Source of the DNA: Mesorhabditis belari
Taxonomy: Eukaryota > Nematoda > Chromadorea > Rhabditida > Rhabditidae
NCBI GenBank assembly: GCA_958450365.1
Contig: CAUEEP010000928.1
Location: forward strand, 1,457,001 to 1,521,000
DNA: 64,000 bases
Direction of reading: 5' to 3'
The notes under the pieces are model-generated. The model ran no database searches. It was not told where the DNA came from and worked only from the letters and a program-made list of their open reading frames with translations. A program made the translations under genes and the position numbers. Below, in pieces: positions 34,211-45,900 of the stretch (position 1 is its first letter; every line of letters starts with the position of its first letter).

Positions 34211-36418
34211 AAGGCCAAATCTCCAAATTTTGCACTTTTTCATGTGGTTCCCCACATGAATTTTTAAAAAATGGCCCCAAAATCCAGGCCAAGCCAAGGC
34301 AAAAGCCAAGAAAAGTGATCTTGTCTTTTTGGCTTTTTTTTTGGTTCATCCCTGTTCCAAAATGGCAGCCAAGTCAAAAAAAACGAGTATGATGCAAATT
34401 TTTGATTATTTTCAAAGATTTTCTAGAAATTTTTAGGTGTGAAAGTGTCTCGAAAAAGGTTTTTGTAAATGGATTTTAGGAAAAGAAGAAAGACAAAGCT
34501 TTTTTTTTTCGTATTTTAAGGCTGAAATTTTGTGCATTTTTCATTGGAAACATCTAGGCAACCATTTCCATGTTTGACAAGGAAAAAAAAAAGCCAGAAA
34601 TCCCATTAAAGAAGACAAATTTCTTGTGAGAATTGCTTACAATCAAAAGTTTTCTTTTCGATGCTTAATGTAGGATTAAAGTAGCATATAAAAAGATAGA
34701 AAAGTTGTACTTTGTGCTTTTGTATTGTGATCGATTTGGCACACTTAATTCTTTGTTATTTTCACAGATCCGACTACCGTAACCCAGCCTAAGCCAATGA
34801 CGAATTAAGTTGCGCCAAAGAAGTGTGCTTGTTGAGAAAGTACTGTATCAAAAGAGAAAGTACTGTATCATTCTACCGTAAGCGAGAAAGACTAGGCTAC
34901 GGTAGAACTCTCTAAACATGCCAAATCTTTTTTTTTCTTTTCATTCAGCTATCCAAATCTCTTCGAATCTTTACCGTCACTTTTCTCCTGCCACTTTTCT
35001 CCTATCATTTCCAATTCAACTCCAAAACCTTTCCCCAGTTGTTTTTCCTGCTTTCTCATTTCATTCATCACTGCTTTCTCGATCTTTTCCACCATTCTAT
35101 TCGAATTTCTTCGGAAAACTCGAATCACAATTAGGTCTTTCCCTCTTTCCCTTCTTGCCTCTTTCCTTTTCCTTTCATCACCACTTTTCCTTATGTTTCC
35201 CTTCATCAGAATTATTCATCGCCTCCATATTACAACGATTTTTCCCTCCCTTTCAATTTCCTGCTTTGGCTTTTCTTTAGGAATATCTAGAGCAGTTTTT
35301 TTTTGACTGATTCCAACTCTTTAAAATCAGCTGATAAAGGCTGATCAGCTAATTTGCGTTTTTTTCTAGATTTCTTGTGTTATTTTGTATTTAATTCATT
35401 ATTTTAATTGATCAAACAAATAGAATGAGAACCTCTAGATGAAAGATTATCTTTTGCTGTGTTAAGTTGCAGCAATGCTCCTCATTTTCTGCAAATCTTT
35501 CGATATTTGTTTTCATCGTCTTTCTAGAATCTCATATCTAAATATTATGATTGAAAAGTGAGGGTTTGATATTTTCTGAATACTTTTCAAGTAAATGAGC
35601 TTTCCCAGTCGTTCTCGCCATCGCTCCACTTTCCTTTGATCCTCCTCTCCCTCCTCTGCCCTCCCCCATTCCACCATTGCGTTTATTTGATTCGTGATTG
35701 GCTCTTTCCCTCCTTTCCCTCCTTTCCCTCCTTTCCCTCCTTTCCTCCCATTCCACCTCAATTCTTTCCTCTGTTTTTTCCCCTTCTACAAATTCCCTTC
35801 TCAAGCGAAATGAGCTCCAATATTGGCCGTCTCTTTACGCACAGCTTTACTCATCTCCGTTCATTTCAAATGGTTTTGGTCATTCTGAAATCCCTTGTTG
35901 ATCGGTTTTTCTTCTTTTGACAGAATTCTAGAGCTTTTCTTTCTGTTCTAGAGCTAAACTCATAGCTACAGGACTTGTAGAAGTATCAAGATTTGCTTGT
36001 GACTAATTTACTAGATACTAGATAAGTTTACTAGTTTACTAGTTTACTAGTTTACTAGTTTACTTATTTACTAGATAAGTGTCTAAACTTTCCACTCAAT
36101 TCCTTTCAAATTCATTGTCTACGATGTGCGTTGTTCTATTCATTGTATCTCCTCCTGAAATTGTCGTTTTCTCCAGGGATCTGCTTCCCTTCCAATCCCA
36201 TTCTCATCTACGTGTCCTCGTGTTCTCTACAAATTCTTCTTTCATACCTCTCTTTCTTCACTTCATCTCTCCTTTTTTGATTAGAGTTTAAACGTCAGCA
36301 CTGTCATGTGATTGTCTATTTATTGAATCTGTCAACTTACTTTCAACTTACTTTCAAATTACTTTCAAATTACTATTCCCAAACAGTGTTCTTCTGCGAA
36401 TAGTTCGTTTTCGAAAAC
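34211..36418. other. Non-coding, strand-asymmetric pyrimidine-rich region
   Basis: 34.9-36.3 kb is strongly pyrimidine-rich on + (many TTTCC and CCCTC tracts, four tandem TTTCCCTCC units at about 35706-35745). Short repeats TTTACTAG lie at 36018-36070. The purine-rich open frames on - (34949-35206, 35513-35804) have no family resemblance. Confidence 0.55.
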
Positions 36419-36514
36419 CTAGCAGCTATCAAATCTAGCGTAATCTTGAGGAAGAACTTGATTGGGATACTCCATTCCCTGCACATAAGCCCCATGAATG
36501 AAGAACACTAACAT
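36419..36514 (-). CDS. Possible small secreted peptide
   Basis: An ATG at 36514 opens a 31-residue frame with a short hydrophobic start (MLVFFIHGAYVQG) and a polar tail ending RFDSC. A TTGCCTTTAG acceptor lies 7 bp upstream of the ATG, as expected for a trans-spliced small gene. No family is recognised, and further exons are possible. The hydrophobic stretch is short for a signal peptide. Confidence 0.25.
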   Translation of the reverse strand: MLVFFIHGAYVQGMEYPNQVLPQDYARFDSC

Positions 36515-37068
36515 CAAAAAGCTAAAGGCAAATCGTTTTGTAAACTTATTTTTCAATTTCCTTCAATGAACGAATAGTTATTCCGAAATCAAATAAACTT
36601 GTTTTTCTTGAGCGAAAATCCTTTGCGCCTTTTTGTTGACTTTTGCACTTTCAAATGAAAAAGTGAAAAGTGAAAAAGTTTTTTTCGTCGTCAAATTTCG
36701 TCGTCAAATTTTTTGTCATCAAATCTTCTTTTCTTTCTCGTTCATTTCATCCAATTATGAATTTTAAAGAATTGTCGTTATTCCTTGATTATCGTCATTA
36801 TTGACAAACATTGATCATTTATGCAAAAATGAGAAAAATGTCTATAATATATGTAGTCGTTCATCAAAAAGAGGAGACTATTTGCTTGTTGAGTTTGAGG
36901 AAATGAATGGAGAATGGAGAAATGAATGGAGAAATGAGATGAGATAGATGAATGACTCAAATTGATTATTCAATACTAAATGATGAGATTTTGAATAATT
37001 GAATATTTATATAAAATAGAGAGACTTTTTTGAGCATTGATATTGATTGATTGATCAATTACAAATCT

Positions 37069-38110
37069 GGGGGTAGGCTAATTTTCGGCAACAGGTTCAT
37101 TTGCGCAAATGGGTCATTTTCGGCAACAGGTTCATTTGCGCAAATGGGTCATTTTCGGCAACAGGTTCATTTGCGTAACTGGGTCATTTTCGGCAACAGG
37201 TTCATTTGCGCAAATGGGTCATTTTCGGCAACAGGTTCATTTGCGCAAATGGGTCATTTTCGGCAACAGGTTCATTTGCGCAAATGGGTCATTTATGTCA
37301 ACAGAGCCATAACTTTCTTCTTCGTTAACAAATCTTTATGCTTTTAGTTTCATTTTGTAGATCTCAATAAGTGCAACAAAATCAAACCAAAATCATAAAG
37401 ATTGACCGACTTAGGAGAAAGTTATGACGAGTTGTGCAAAAAAAATTGGTGCAAAGCTCACCTAGTGTTCTAGGCTTTGATTCGCGAAGGTTGAAAACTG
37501 GCTTTTCAACCTCTTTCTTCGGAGTTGCTCTTATTGATTTATTTAATTTCATAGTTATAGTTGAATACCTTTTTCTTAAAAGGAGCACGACCGAACGTTT
37601 AAATAACTCGCAAGTTTTTTTTGATGAAGATATTCAGTTCCCGGCTATGTACCGTAAAAACTCTAATACAAGATCCCTTTTTCTATTTTGTGTTGCTTGT
37701 GCAGACGAAAAGCTGATTAACTTTTGTTTACTGTATACGTTTATATAAAACGGGCTCGCCATTTCTAGTATTTCTTAGTGTTATTGTGTAATCTCTTTCT
37801 TTTTAGAAAGTTTTTTGTAAAATTTGTTGGTGTACGAGTGTGCTTAAAGGAAGATTTTAACCAAAATCAAACCAAAATCATAAAGATTGGCCGACTTAGA
37901 AGAAAGTTATGGCGAGTTGTTGAAAAAAAAAATCGGTGCAAAGCTCACCTGGTGTTCCAGGCTTGAAAACTGGCTCTTCAAACTCTTTTTTCGGAGTTTC
38001 TCTTATTGAGATCTACAAAATGACACCAAAATCATAAAGATTGGCCGACTTAGAAGAAAGTTATAGCGAGTTGCGCAAAAAAAAAAAATTCCGGAAATTA
38101 GCCTACCCCC
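37069..38110. mobile_element. Foldback element, GGGGTAGGCTA family, copy 2
   Basis: It begins GGGGGTAGGCTAATTTTCGG and ends GGAAATTAGCCTACCCCC. It shares the CATAACTTTCTTCT module with copy 1 at 19633. Near the left end a 40-bp unit (ATTTTCGGCAACAGG plus TTCATTTGCGCAAATGGGTC) is repeated about six times at 37083-37292. The interior is unique and AT-rich. Confidence 0.82.
37083..37292. repeat. 40-bp tandem array inside the foldback
   Basis: About six units, nearly identical except for one TTGCGTAACTG variant. The unit is a modified form of the terminal GCGCAA module of the same family. Confidence 0.92.
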
Positions 38111-38618
38111 AAATCTCTCTAAACTGAATCGAATTCACAGTTCATCTTCAGCAATCAGCTTCTTTTATATTTATAAAGATATTCAATCTATTAACCAACA
38201 CAGTTGTTGTGCCTGTCTTTCTTCTCACATCACTTTGTACTTTCATCTCCCGTTCATTCGCCTCTCTTTCTTTGATTTCCATTATACCAATCTTCTTCTA
38301 CATCTATTTGCTTTGTCTTTTTTTTTCCTTTTGTATATAAAGTGCTTTATCTATTATTTATTTATCCATATTTGCTTTGTCTTTCTTTTTTTCTTTTATA
38401 TATAAAGTGTTATATCTATTATTTATTTATCCATCTCAATCCAATTTTTTCTCGATTCAATTTTTCAAGGTTGGCATCTCATATTACTCAAAAAAGGTTT
38501 CGTCAGGGAAAACCTGAGTTCAAAGCTTTAAAACGAAATATATTACCAAAGATAATCATTATTTTATTTTATTTTTTTTTCGAATTTTTTTATCCTACTT
38601 ATTATAGGCGAGAGAGTA

Positions 38619-38875
38619 TGTGTGTGTGTGTCTGTCTGTCTACTGTCTGTCTGTCTACTGTTTGTCTGCCTGTCTGTCTGTCTACTGTCTGTCTGTCCAT
38701 CTGTCTGTCTGCCTGCCAGTCCATCTGTCTGTCTGTCTGCCAGTCCATCTGTATGTCTGTCTGTCTACTGTCTGTCTGTCTGTCCGTCTGTCTGTCTGTC
38801 TGTCCATCTGTCTGTCTGCCTGCCAGTCCATCTGTCTGTCTGTCTGTCCATCTGTCTGCCTGTCTACTATCTGTC
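38619..38875. repeat. TGTC microsatellite
   Basis: Interrupted GTCTGTCTGTC repeats with TACTG, CCA and GCC interruptions. The right flank carries AAACGGCTGAACCAATCG. Confidence 0.95.
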
Positions 38876-39027
38876 TTTCTATTCCGCTGTTTTAGAAAAA
38901 ACGGCTGAACCAATCGATTCGAAAGTTTGACATTACAAACCTAACTTTTTCCGTATTTTCCAAAAATCTAATAATATTTGACACATAATTTGACCGTTTT
39001 TTTCTAAAAAGCGAAATTAAAAAATAC

Positions 39028-39120
39028 ATGCTACTTGAGTGGTAGTGCGTCCCGGCATCCGATCTACCAAGTTGAGTAACGTTGGGCTCGATTAGTCTCA
39101 GGTTCGATCTCTGCTCGATG
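39028..39120 (+). other. tRNA-like Pol III module
   Basis: CTTGAGTGGTAGTGCG (A-box-like) and AGGTTCGATCTCTG (B box) are about 60 bp apart, too far for a normal tRNA. It is likely a SINE head or decayed tRNA. Confidence 0.45.
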
Positions 39121-40069
39121 CAATCTCTTTTTGCTTTCTTTGTTTTTACACTTTTTGAGTGCGAAAGGTCATTTTTTGATTCTTCTAGGGGTGAAGAAAA
39201 TAAAAGCCATTAGGCGGGTTTTTCTGGCTGCTTCTTTATAAATCTAGAGATCTTTTCGCGATCCTTTACCTCGCGATCAAGAAAATTCCCACGATCCGCC
39301 CATTGACGGGCCATCAAATTTTAACAACTTTCTGAAACTTTAAGTTCAATTTCAAGAATTTTCAAATTTTCTTAATATTTTATTATCTAAAAAACTGAGA
39401 AAAAGCACTTTGAGAATATTGGTCGAAAAATGAAATCCAATCCATTTTGGCCTCTCCTTTGTTTTTTTTTTTCTTTTTCTTTTCAAGCCAATCCTTTTTG
39501 GTGAGCTTCTCGTTATTTCTACCAAATATTTCCCCAAATATTATTCAAAATTTTGCTCATTTCCTTAAAATTCGAATATTTTTGGCTAATCCGCCAAAAT
39601 TCGAACGCAAATCAAAGATTTGAATCACTTTTTTTGAAAGGTTTCCACAAAAGCTATTCAAAATCTATCCAAAATCTATTCAAAATCCTTAAATGATTCA
39701 TTTGTTGAACATAAAAACAAATTAAATCCTTCAATTTTCGAGGCAAATTTTCTTTTTTCTTTTTCTCTATTTTTTCATTTTCATTTGGTCCAAATCAACG
39801 ATCTTCTTTCATTTCTTTTATTTCTTATTTTTTCCCCTTCAAAACCATCAATTATTCCGCTTTTTTCTTTAAAAAGATCTGTGTTTAGAATGAAAAATGA
39901 CTTCCAAAAATAAACTTTACCCGTTTATAGTTTTAGCAAATGCAACGTGGGATCATTTTCTGCAATTATTGACGTGCAAATTTGTTGATCTGATCTACAA
40001 AAAGGGTAATTCCATGATTGATTAAAGACTGTAATGTTCAACGTAAATTTACTTCAACAATACGGTCCT
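39121..40069. other. Non-coding
   Basis: AT-rich. The only structure seen is the GATC-rich inverted pair TTTTCGCGATCC and CTCGCGATCAAG at 39253-39285. No exon-like pattern was found. Confidence 0.5.
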
Positions 40070-40946
40070 TTTTTTTGATCTAATACGGTTCCAATACGGT
40101 CCTTTTTTTTGATCTAATACGGTTCCAATACGGTTCCTTTTCAGGTCCGAATACGGTTCCAATACGGTCCTTTTTTTGATCTAATACGGTTCCAATACGG
40201 TCCTTTTTTTTTGATCTAATACGGTTCCTTTTCAGGTCCGAATACGGTTCCAATACGGTCCTTTTTTTGATCTAATACGGTTCCAATACGGTTCCTTTTC
40301 AGGTCCGAATACGGTTCCAATACGGTCCTTTTTTTGATCTAATACGGTTCCAATACGGTTCCTTTTCAGGTCCGAATACGGTTCCAATACGGTCCTTTTT
40401 GATCTAATACGGTTCCAATACGGTCCTTTTTTTTGATCTAATACGGTTCCAATACGGTTCCTTTTCAGGTCCGAATACGGTTCCAATACGGTCCTTTTTT
40501 TGATCTAATACGGTTCCAATACGGTTCCTTTTCAGGTCCGAATACGGTTCCAATACGGTCCTTTTTTTGATCTAATACGGTTCCAATACGGTCCTTTTTT
40601 TGATCTAATACGGTTCCAATACGGTTCCTTTTCAGGTCCGAATACGGTTCCAATACGGTCCTTTTTTTGATCTAATACGGTTCCAATACGGTTCCTTTTC
40701 AGGTCCGAATACGGTTCCAATACGGTCCTTTTTTTGATCTAATACGGTTCCAATACGGTTCTTTTTTTTGATCTAATACGGTTCCAATACGGTCCTTTTT
40801 TTGATCTAATACGGTTCCAATACGGTTCCTTTTCAGGTCCGAATACGGTTCCAATACGGTCCTTTTTTTTGATCTAATACGGTTCCAATACGGTTCCTTT
40901 TCAGGTCCGAATACGGTTCCAATACGGTCCTTTTTTTTGATCTAAT
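40070..40946. repeat. Higher-order minisatellite
   Basis: Three modules alternate: GATCTAATACGGTTCCAATA, CGGTCCTTTTTTT and CGGTTCCTTTTCAGGTCCGA. They form a compound unit of about 67 bp repeated about 13 times with some modules skipped. GATCTAATACGG marks each unit. Confidence 0.93.
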
Positions 40947-41549
40947 TCGTTATCAATTTTTTTGTAATGAAAGAGCTGATTCAAAGTCTCAAACTCAGCT
41001 CTTTTTCCCCCCTCCACAAAATCGCAGTGGATGTACACGTTTCTCCTGCTCACCTTTCATCAAAATCTATTCCTAGAATCATAATCTTTAAAAGAAAAAC
41101 GTGTTTCCTCAGAAAGAAACCTTAAATTTGCAAGAATCCGATTAGAAAACTATGCATTGTGCGTCATTTTTTTTTGCCTATTTTTTTCTCATTTAATGGA
41201 TTAGTAATAGTTTTCTCGTTGAATATGAATATCTCAATTCATTCATTGTCTTCATATTAACTCCTTTTGTTTCAAATTCAACCACAAATTTGAAGAATTC
41301 GAAGAAAATCTTTTATTTTACTCCTATACAATATTTTAATCAGATTATTCACCATGTTATGTCAAATTCTTACTCATAAATCGTTTCATAAATCGTTTTT
41401 TTTTTTTTGTTTCAATAGGTTTCTTTATAGAATTTGTGAAGTAAACAAAAGCTTTCTGGCATACTAATTCACCAATGTCATGAGAAAATAGAAATGAAAT
41501 CTTTCACAATTGTTTTGTTCCCTCAAAAATCTCAATGTTTCTATAGTTT
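40947..41549. other. Non-coding
   Basis: No coding potential or repeat was recognised. Confidence 0.5.
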
Positions 41550-42178
41550 TTTATAATAATAATAATAATAATAATACTTTATTCAAACGATAAAGTGAAA
41601 GAAATGATAGAGAAATGCACAGTGATACTTAATCATACAATACATACTGAAATCAATAAGCCAATTACTTACGGCAAAGAGCCACTAGATCTAAAGCATC
41701 GATACGTTTCTTGAATATGAAAAGCGACTGAATTTCTCGTATGTCGTTTGGGAGCAAGTTCCATAATCTAGCGGCTCTAACGGGAAATGAATTTGATAAA
41801 GAGGCATTGGAAGCAAAGGGAATTTGCAAAAGGAATGAGCCACTTCTGGGCCCTGACCGCGGTTTAAATTTGAAAAAGTCTATAAACAAAGGGCTAATCT
41901 GTTTACAACGGAGGATTTTGAAAGTTTCGACTAAATCAATGACAAAGCGACGATGCTGTAAAGTTTTTAGTTCAAAAAAAGCAAGTCTCTCCTCATAAGT
42001 AAAGCTAGAATATTTAGAATAGTCAATTTTCCATAAAGCGACTTTTGTGAACATCCTCTGAATTTTCTCCAAGCGTTCAATAAAGACTTGTGCGCGGGGA
42101 GACCAAACAATAGAAGCATATTCGAAGATGGGCCGGATATAAGTCGTCAAGCATTTGATATATTTTTTTGATTTTAAT
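41550..42178 (-). mobile_element. 5'-truncated LINE (non-LTR retrotransposon) fragment
   Basis: The open frame to 41665 encodes the C-terminal end of a reverse transcriptase: TYIRPIFEYASIVWSP, ERLEKIQRMFTK, RAARLWNLLPNDIRE and DALDLVALCRK. The 3' UTR contains GAATAAAG and ends in a TTA/ATT microsatellite at about 41555-41576. There is no RT catalytic core or endonuclease, so it is dead. The same family is at 31332-31945. Confidence 0.9.
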
Positions 42179-42179
42179 A

Positions 42180-42685
42180 TACCGTATTCTCTCTAATAGT
42201 AGTGCACTCTCTAATAGTATTGCGGTCCAGGAGGGGGTTCAAAAAATAGTAGTGCACCCCCGGAAAATTTGAATTTCTGTTTGCTTCTTTTTCATCTAAA
42301 CCTTTTCGACTTTATGTTTATGTGACATTCTAAAGCTATTCAAGCAAGCAAAAGTGAGGCTTTTTTTATTCATTTATTCATTTATTCATTTATTAACTAT
42401 TCTTCACATGAAAAAGTTAGCAAAAAATCTAAAAAATCTAAAATTGTTGTGCAAAGTGCAAAAGCATCTTTTTGTTGTTTGTCAAGACACAAATTGTCAA
42501 CTCGCCGGCCCACAACTGTATGTCAAAAGGAGCCAAAGGAGTACGTGAAAGAATTGCAAGAATTTTTGGAACAGATCTTATATCTGTCTTACTTTGGTAA
42601 ATGATAAAACTCTCTAATAGTATTGCGGTCCAGGAGGGGGTTCAAAAAATAGTAGTGCGCACTACTATTAGAGAGAATACGGTAG
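42180..42685. mobile_element. MITE with ACCGTATTCTCTC ends
   Basis: Ends ACCGTATTCTCTCTAATAGT and ACTATTAGAGAGAATACGGT are inverted. The block GTATTGCGGTCCAGGAGGGG occurs near both ends in the same orientation. It abuts the 5' truncation point of the LINE. There is no transposase. Confidence 0.85.
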
Positions 42686-42913
42686 AATAAACCCTCTTTT
42701 TAGAGAATAAACCCTCTTTTTCTCTCTTTATTCATCTTTTCATTCAATCAATTCCACCAGTTTTGAAAATTTAAAAACAAATTTAAGACTTTTATCGCAA
42801 AAAGTACTCTACAATTTATTGCTTCAGAGCCAAAATGTTTTGTTGTTTTTTTTGTTCTGTTCGATTTAACTTAACTTAAAATTTAACTCTCTACCCATTT
42901 GTTTTTTAGAGAA

Positions 42914-45900
42914 ATGGAGATGATTGGAGATATTCTTGAATGGTATGGTCGTACTATTCATCCGCCACTTGTGCTCGCTCTTTGTATTTCTGGTGGGTGA
43001 ATCTATCAAAAAATGTTTCTTATTCAAAAATTCTTTCGAATTCCAGGTTCTCTTGGGCATTTGTTGTCAATTGGAACCCTTTCTCGAATGGTCAATCCCA
43101 CAAATACTTTACTCATTTCGATGTCTTGGTGAGAAATCTAGAAACCTAGAAATCTAGAAATCTAGAAATCTAGAAATCTAGAAATCTAGAAATCTAGAAA
43201 TCTAGAAATCTAGAAACCTAGAAATCTAGAAATCTAGAAATCTAGAAATCTAGAAACCTAGAAACCTAGAAACCTAGAAATCTAGAAATCTAGAAATCTA
43301 GAAATCTAGAAATCTAGAAATCTAGAAATCTAGAAATCTAGAAACCTAGAAATCTAGAAATCTAGAAATCTAGAAATCTAGAAATCTAGAAATCTAGAAA
43401 TCTAGAAATTTAGAAACCTAGAAACCTAGAAATCTAGAAACCTAGAAACCTAGAAATCTAGAAATCTAGAAATCTAGAAATCTAGAAATCTAGAAATCTA
43501 GAAATCTAGAAATCTAGAAATCTAGAAATCTAGAAATTTAGAAACCTAGAAACCTAGAAACCTAGAAATCTAGAAAACGATAAAATTTTAGAAGAAAATC
43601 TTCTTTTCCAATCAATTTCGAAAAGATAAAACTTTAGAAGAGAATCTTTTCCAATCAATTTTCTAATTCCAATCAATTTTCTAATTCCAATCAATTTTCT
43701 AATTCCAATCAATTTTCTAATTCCATTCAATTTTCCAGTTGTCAGCTTGCTCTTTGTGCGAATTTTCTTTATTCGACTTTTTTCAAATGGGCGAGTGATG
43801 AGTTGTGCTCACCGCTTTTCTTCTCGAAGCCAATGGGTTTGTTTGAAAGCTTTTCAAATTATAACCGAAAAAAATTTGAGCTAAACATATTGGAACCAAA
43901 TTGGAACCGAATTGGAACCAAATTGGAATCAAGCTAAACTCCAAAATTCTCGAATTTCAGCGACAACAATGCACGTATCCGTTTCACTCTCAGTTTTCGT
44001 TCACATGAGCGGAGTCTTTCATGTGGTCGCACTCTCAATTATACGGTAATTAAATACTCAGCTAAATAGCTTCAAACCTGATCGTAGTCCTTTATTTTAC
44101 CATCAACCGAAAAACCCGCCTAACGGGGTTTTCTAGATTTTTCTGAGTGGGTTGCCCGGCGTCGCCGTGGAGCAATCGGTAGCGCGTTTATTTCTGGCCC
44201 CTGGCAAGCCTGGTTCGACTCCCCGTAGTGCCAATGAGTTTTGCCATTTTTGGTTTTAAATGGCATAACTCTATTATATTTAAAAGTACAGGCAGACGGA
44301 CGGACTGAAAGACAGACATTGCTCTTTTATATTTAGTAATATAGTAGATTGTTTATTGTTTATAATATATAGCTGCTTATAATGTATAATAAGATCTTGA
44401 ATTTGGGAAATTTCAGCTTTTGTTCTCTAAAACGTCTCACCGGAGTGAATTCCTCTTTACCGTGGTTCACTCAAACGGTAAGCTTTCAAGTTCTTTCTAA
44501 AGAATGGGTCTTTTTTTTCGTTTCGATAAAGTTAAAGCTTTCTTCATTTTATGTTTTTATTGTTTTTTTTTGTTCAGAAATGTCGTGTTTCCTTATTGAT
44601 CATCTATATTTCGGTGGCGATTATCGGAATGCCACTCTATTTCACAACGGAAATCGTTGAGGTAAAAGTTGCCAACATTCAACATTTCGAAGTTATCAAA
44701 TCCAATCTAATTGAAATATTCTATTCCTTCACAAACAATTCTCAATAATTTCAGGTTCCCGAAAAGGCTGGCTGTGCTCAGCGTTTCCCGCAACTCAAAA
44801 ATGTCACCTCTTACGAATTGTCATTTTCGAATAAAAATCTTCAAAATGTAAACAATTCTAAGCAAGATTTCAATGAATTTTTCTGTTTTTTTTCAGTTAA
44901 GTTTCTGGCTTTTCAACACATGCGCCAAGATTATTCCATCAGTGATTTTATGTGTGATGACTCTTCTCATTCTTTATCAACTCAAGAAAATCAGGTATAC
45001 CACAAAATGTACAAGTTTTTCTAAACAAAACCCTAAAGAAACTAAAGGTTTTCTTTTAGGTAAACTTTAAATTCAATCAATTGAATCAATTGAATCAATC
45101 CAATCAATCAATCAATCAATCCAATCAATCCAATCAATCCAATCAATCCAATCAATCCAATCAATCCAATCAATCCAATCAATCCAATCAATCCAATCAA
45201 TCCAATCAATCCAATCAATTCAATCAATTCAATCAATTGAATCAATTGAATCAATCCAATCAATCCAATCAATCCAATCAATCCAATCAATCCAATCAAT
45301 CCAATCAATCAATCAATTCAATCCATTCAATCAATTTAATCAATCCAATCAATCAATCAATTCAATCCATTCAATCAATTCAATCAATTCAATCAAATCC
45401 CATCAAATCCCATCAAATCCCATCAAATCCCATCAATTTTTCCTTTTTTTCAGAAAGATCAGTGCTCGTTTTTCGACTCTTGAAAGAGATCAACAATATC
45501 AAAGAACGACGAAAATGATATTAGTGGGTCTAACTAGAAAATGTTCGAATTGTGAAAATGAAAAACGATTTCAATTTTCAGATGATAATGTTCATGTTTA
45601 TTTGTGTCGAACTTCCACAAGGTCTTCTCGCCGTTTTGAGCACTTTCTCTACTCCATTCTCATCAATCTACTCAGCGCTAGGTTGATTTTTCAAAAGATT
45701 AATTCTTTACATAAAAAGAGAATCTCTACCGTAATCCTGCAATACGGTGACTTTTCAAATTATCCCAAATTCACGCAAACAATTCACGCAAACAATTTAC
45801 GTCATGTAAACAAATGTAATGTAGCGTAATGTAATGTAATGTAACGTAATGTAATGTAACGTAACGTAATGTAAACAAATTTACAGGTGATTTCAACGAG

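Noticed and set aside
34949..35804. Purine-rich frames on - as genes
   Set aside because: Shadows of pyrimidine-rich low-complexity DNA without splice signals or family resemblance.
38342..38930. Cysteine-rich frames over the TGTC array
   Set aside because: Microsatellite translation; no signal peptide-plus-domain arrangement outside the array.
28929..45437. CRISPR-like arrays
   Set aside because: Repeats are contiguous short units without unique spacers, and the DNA is animal nuclear.
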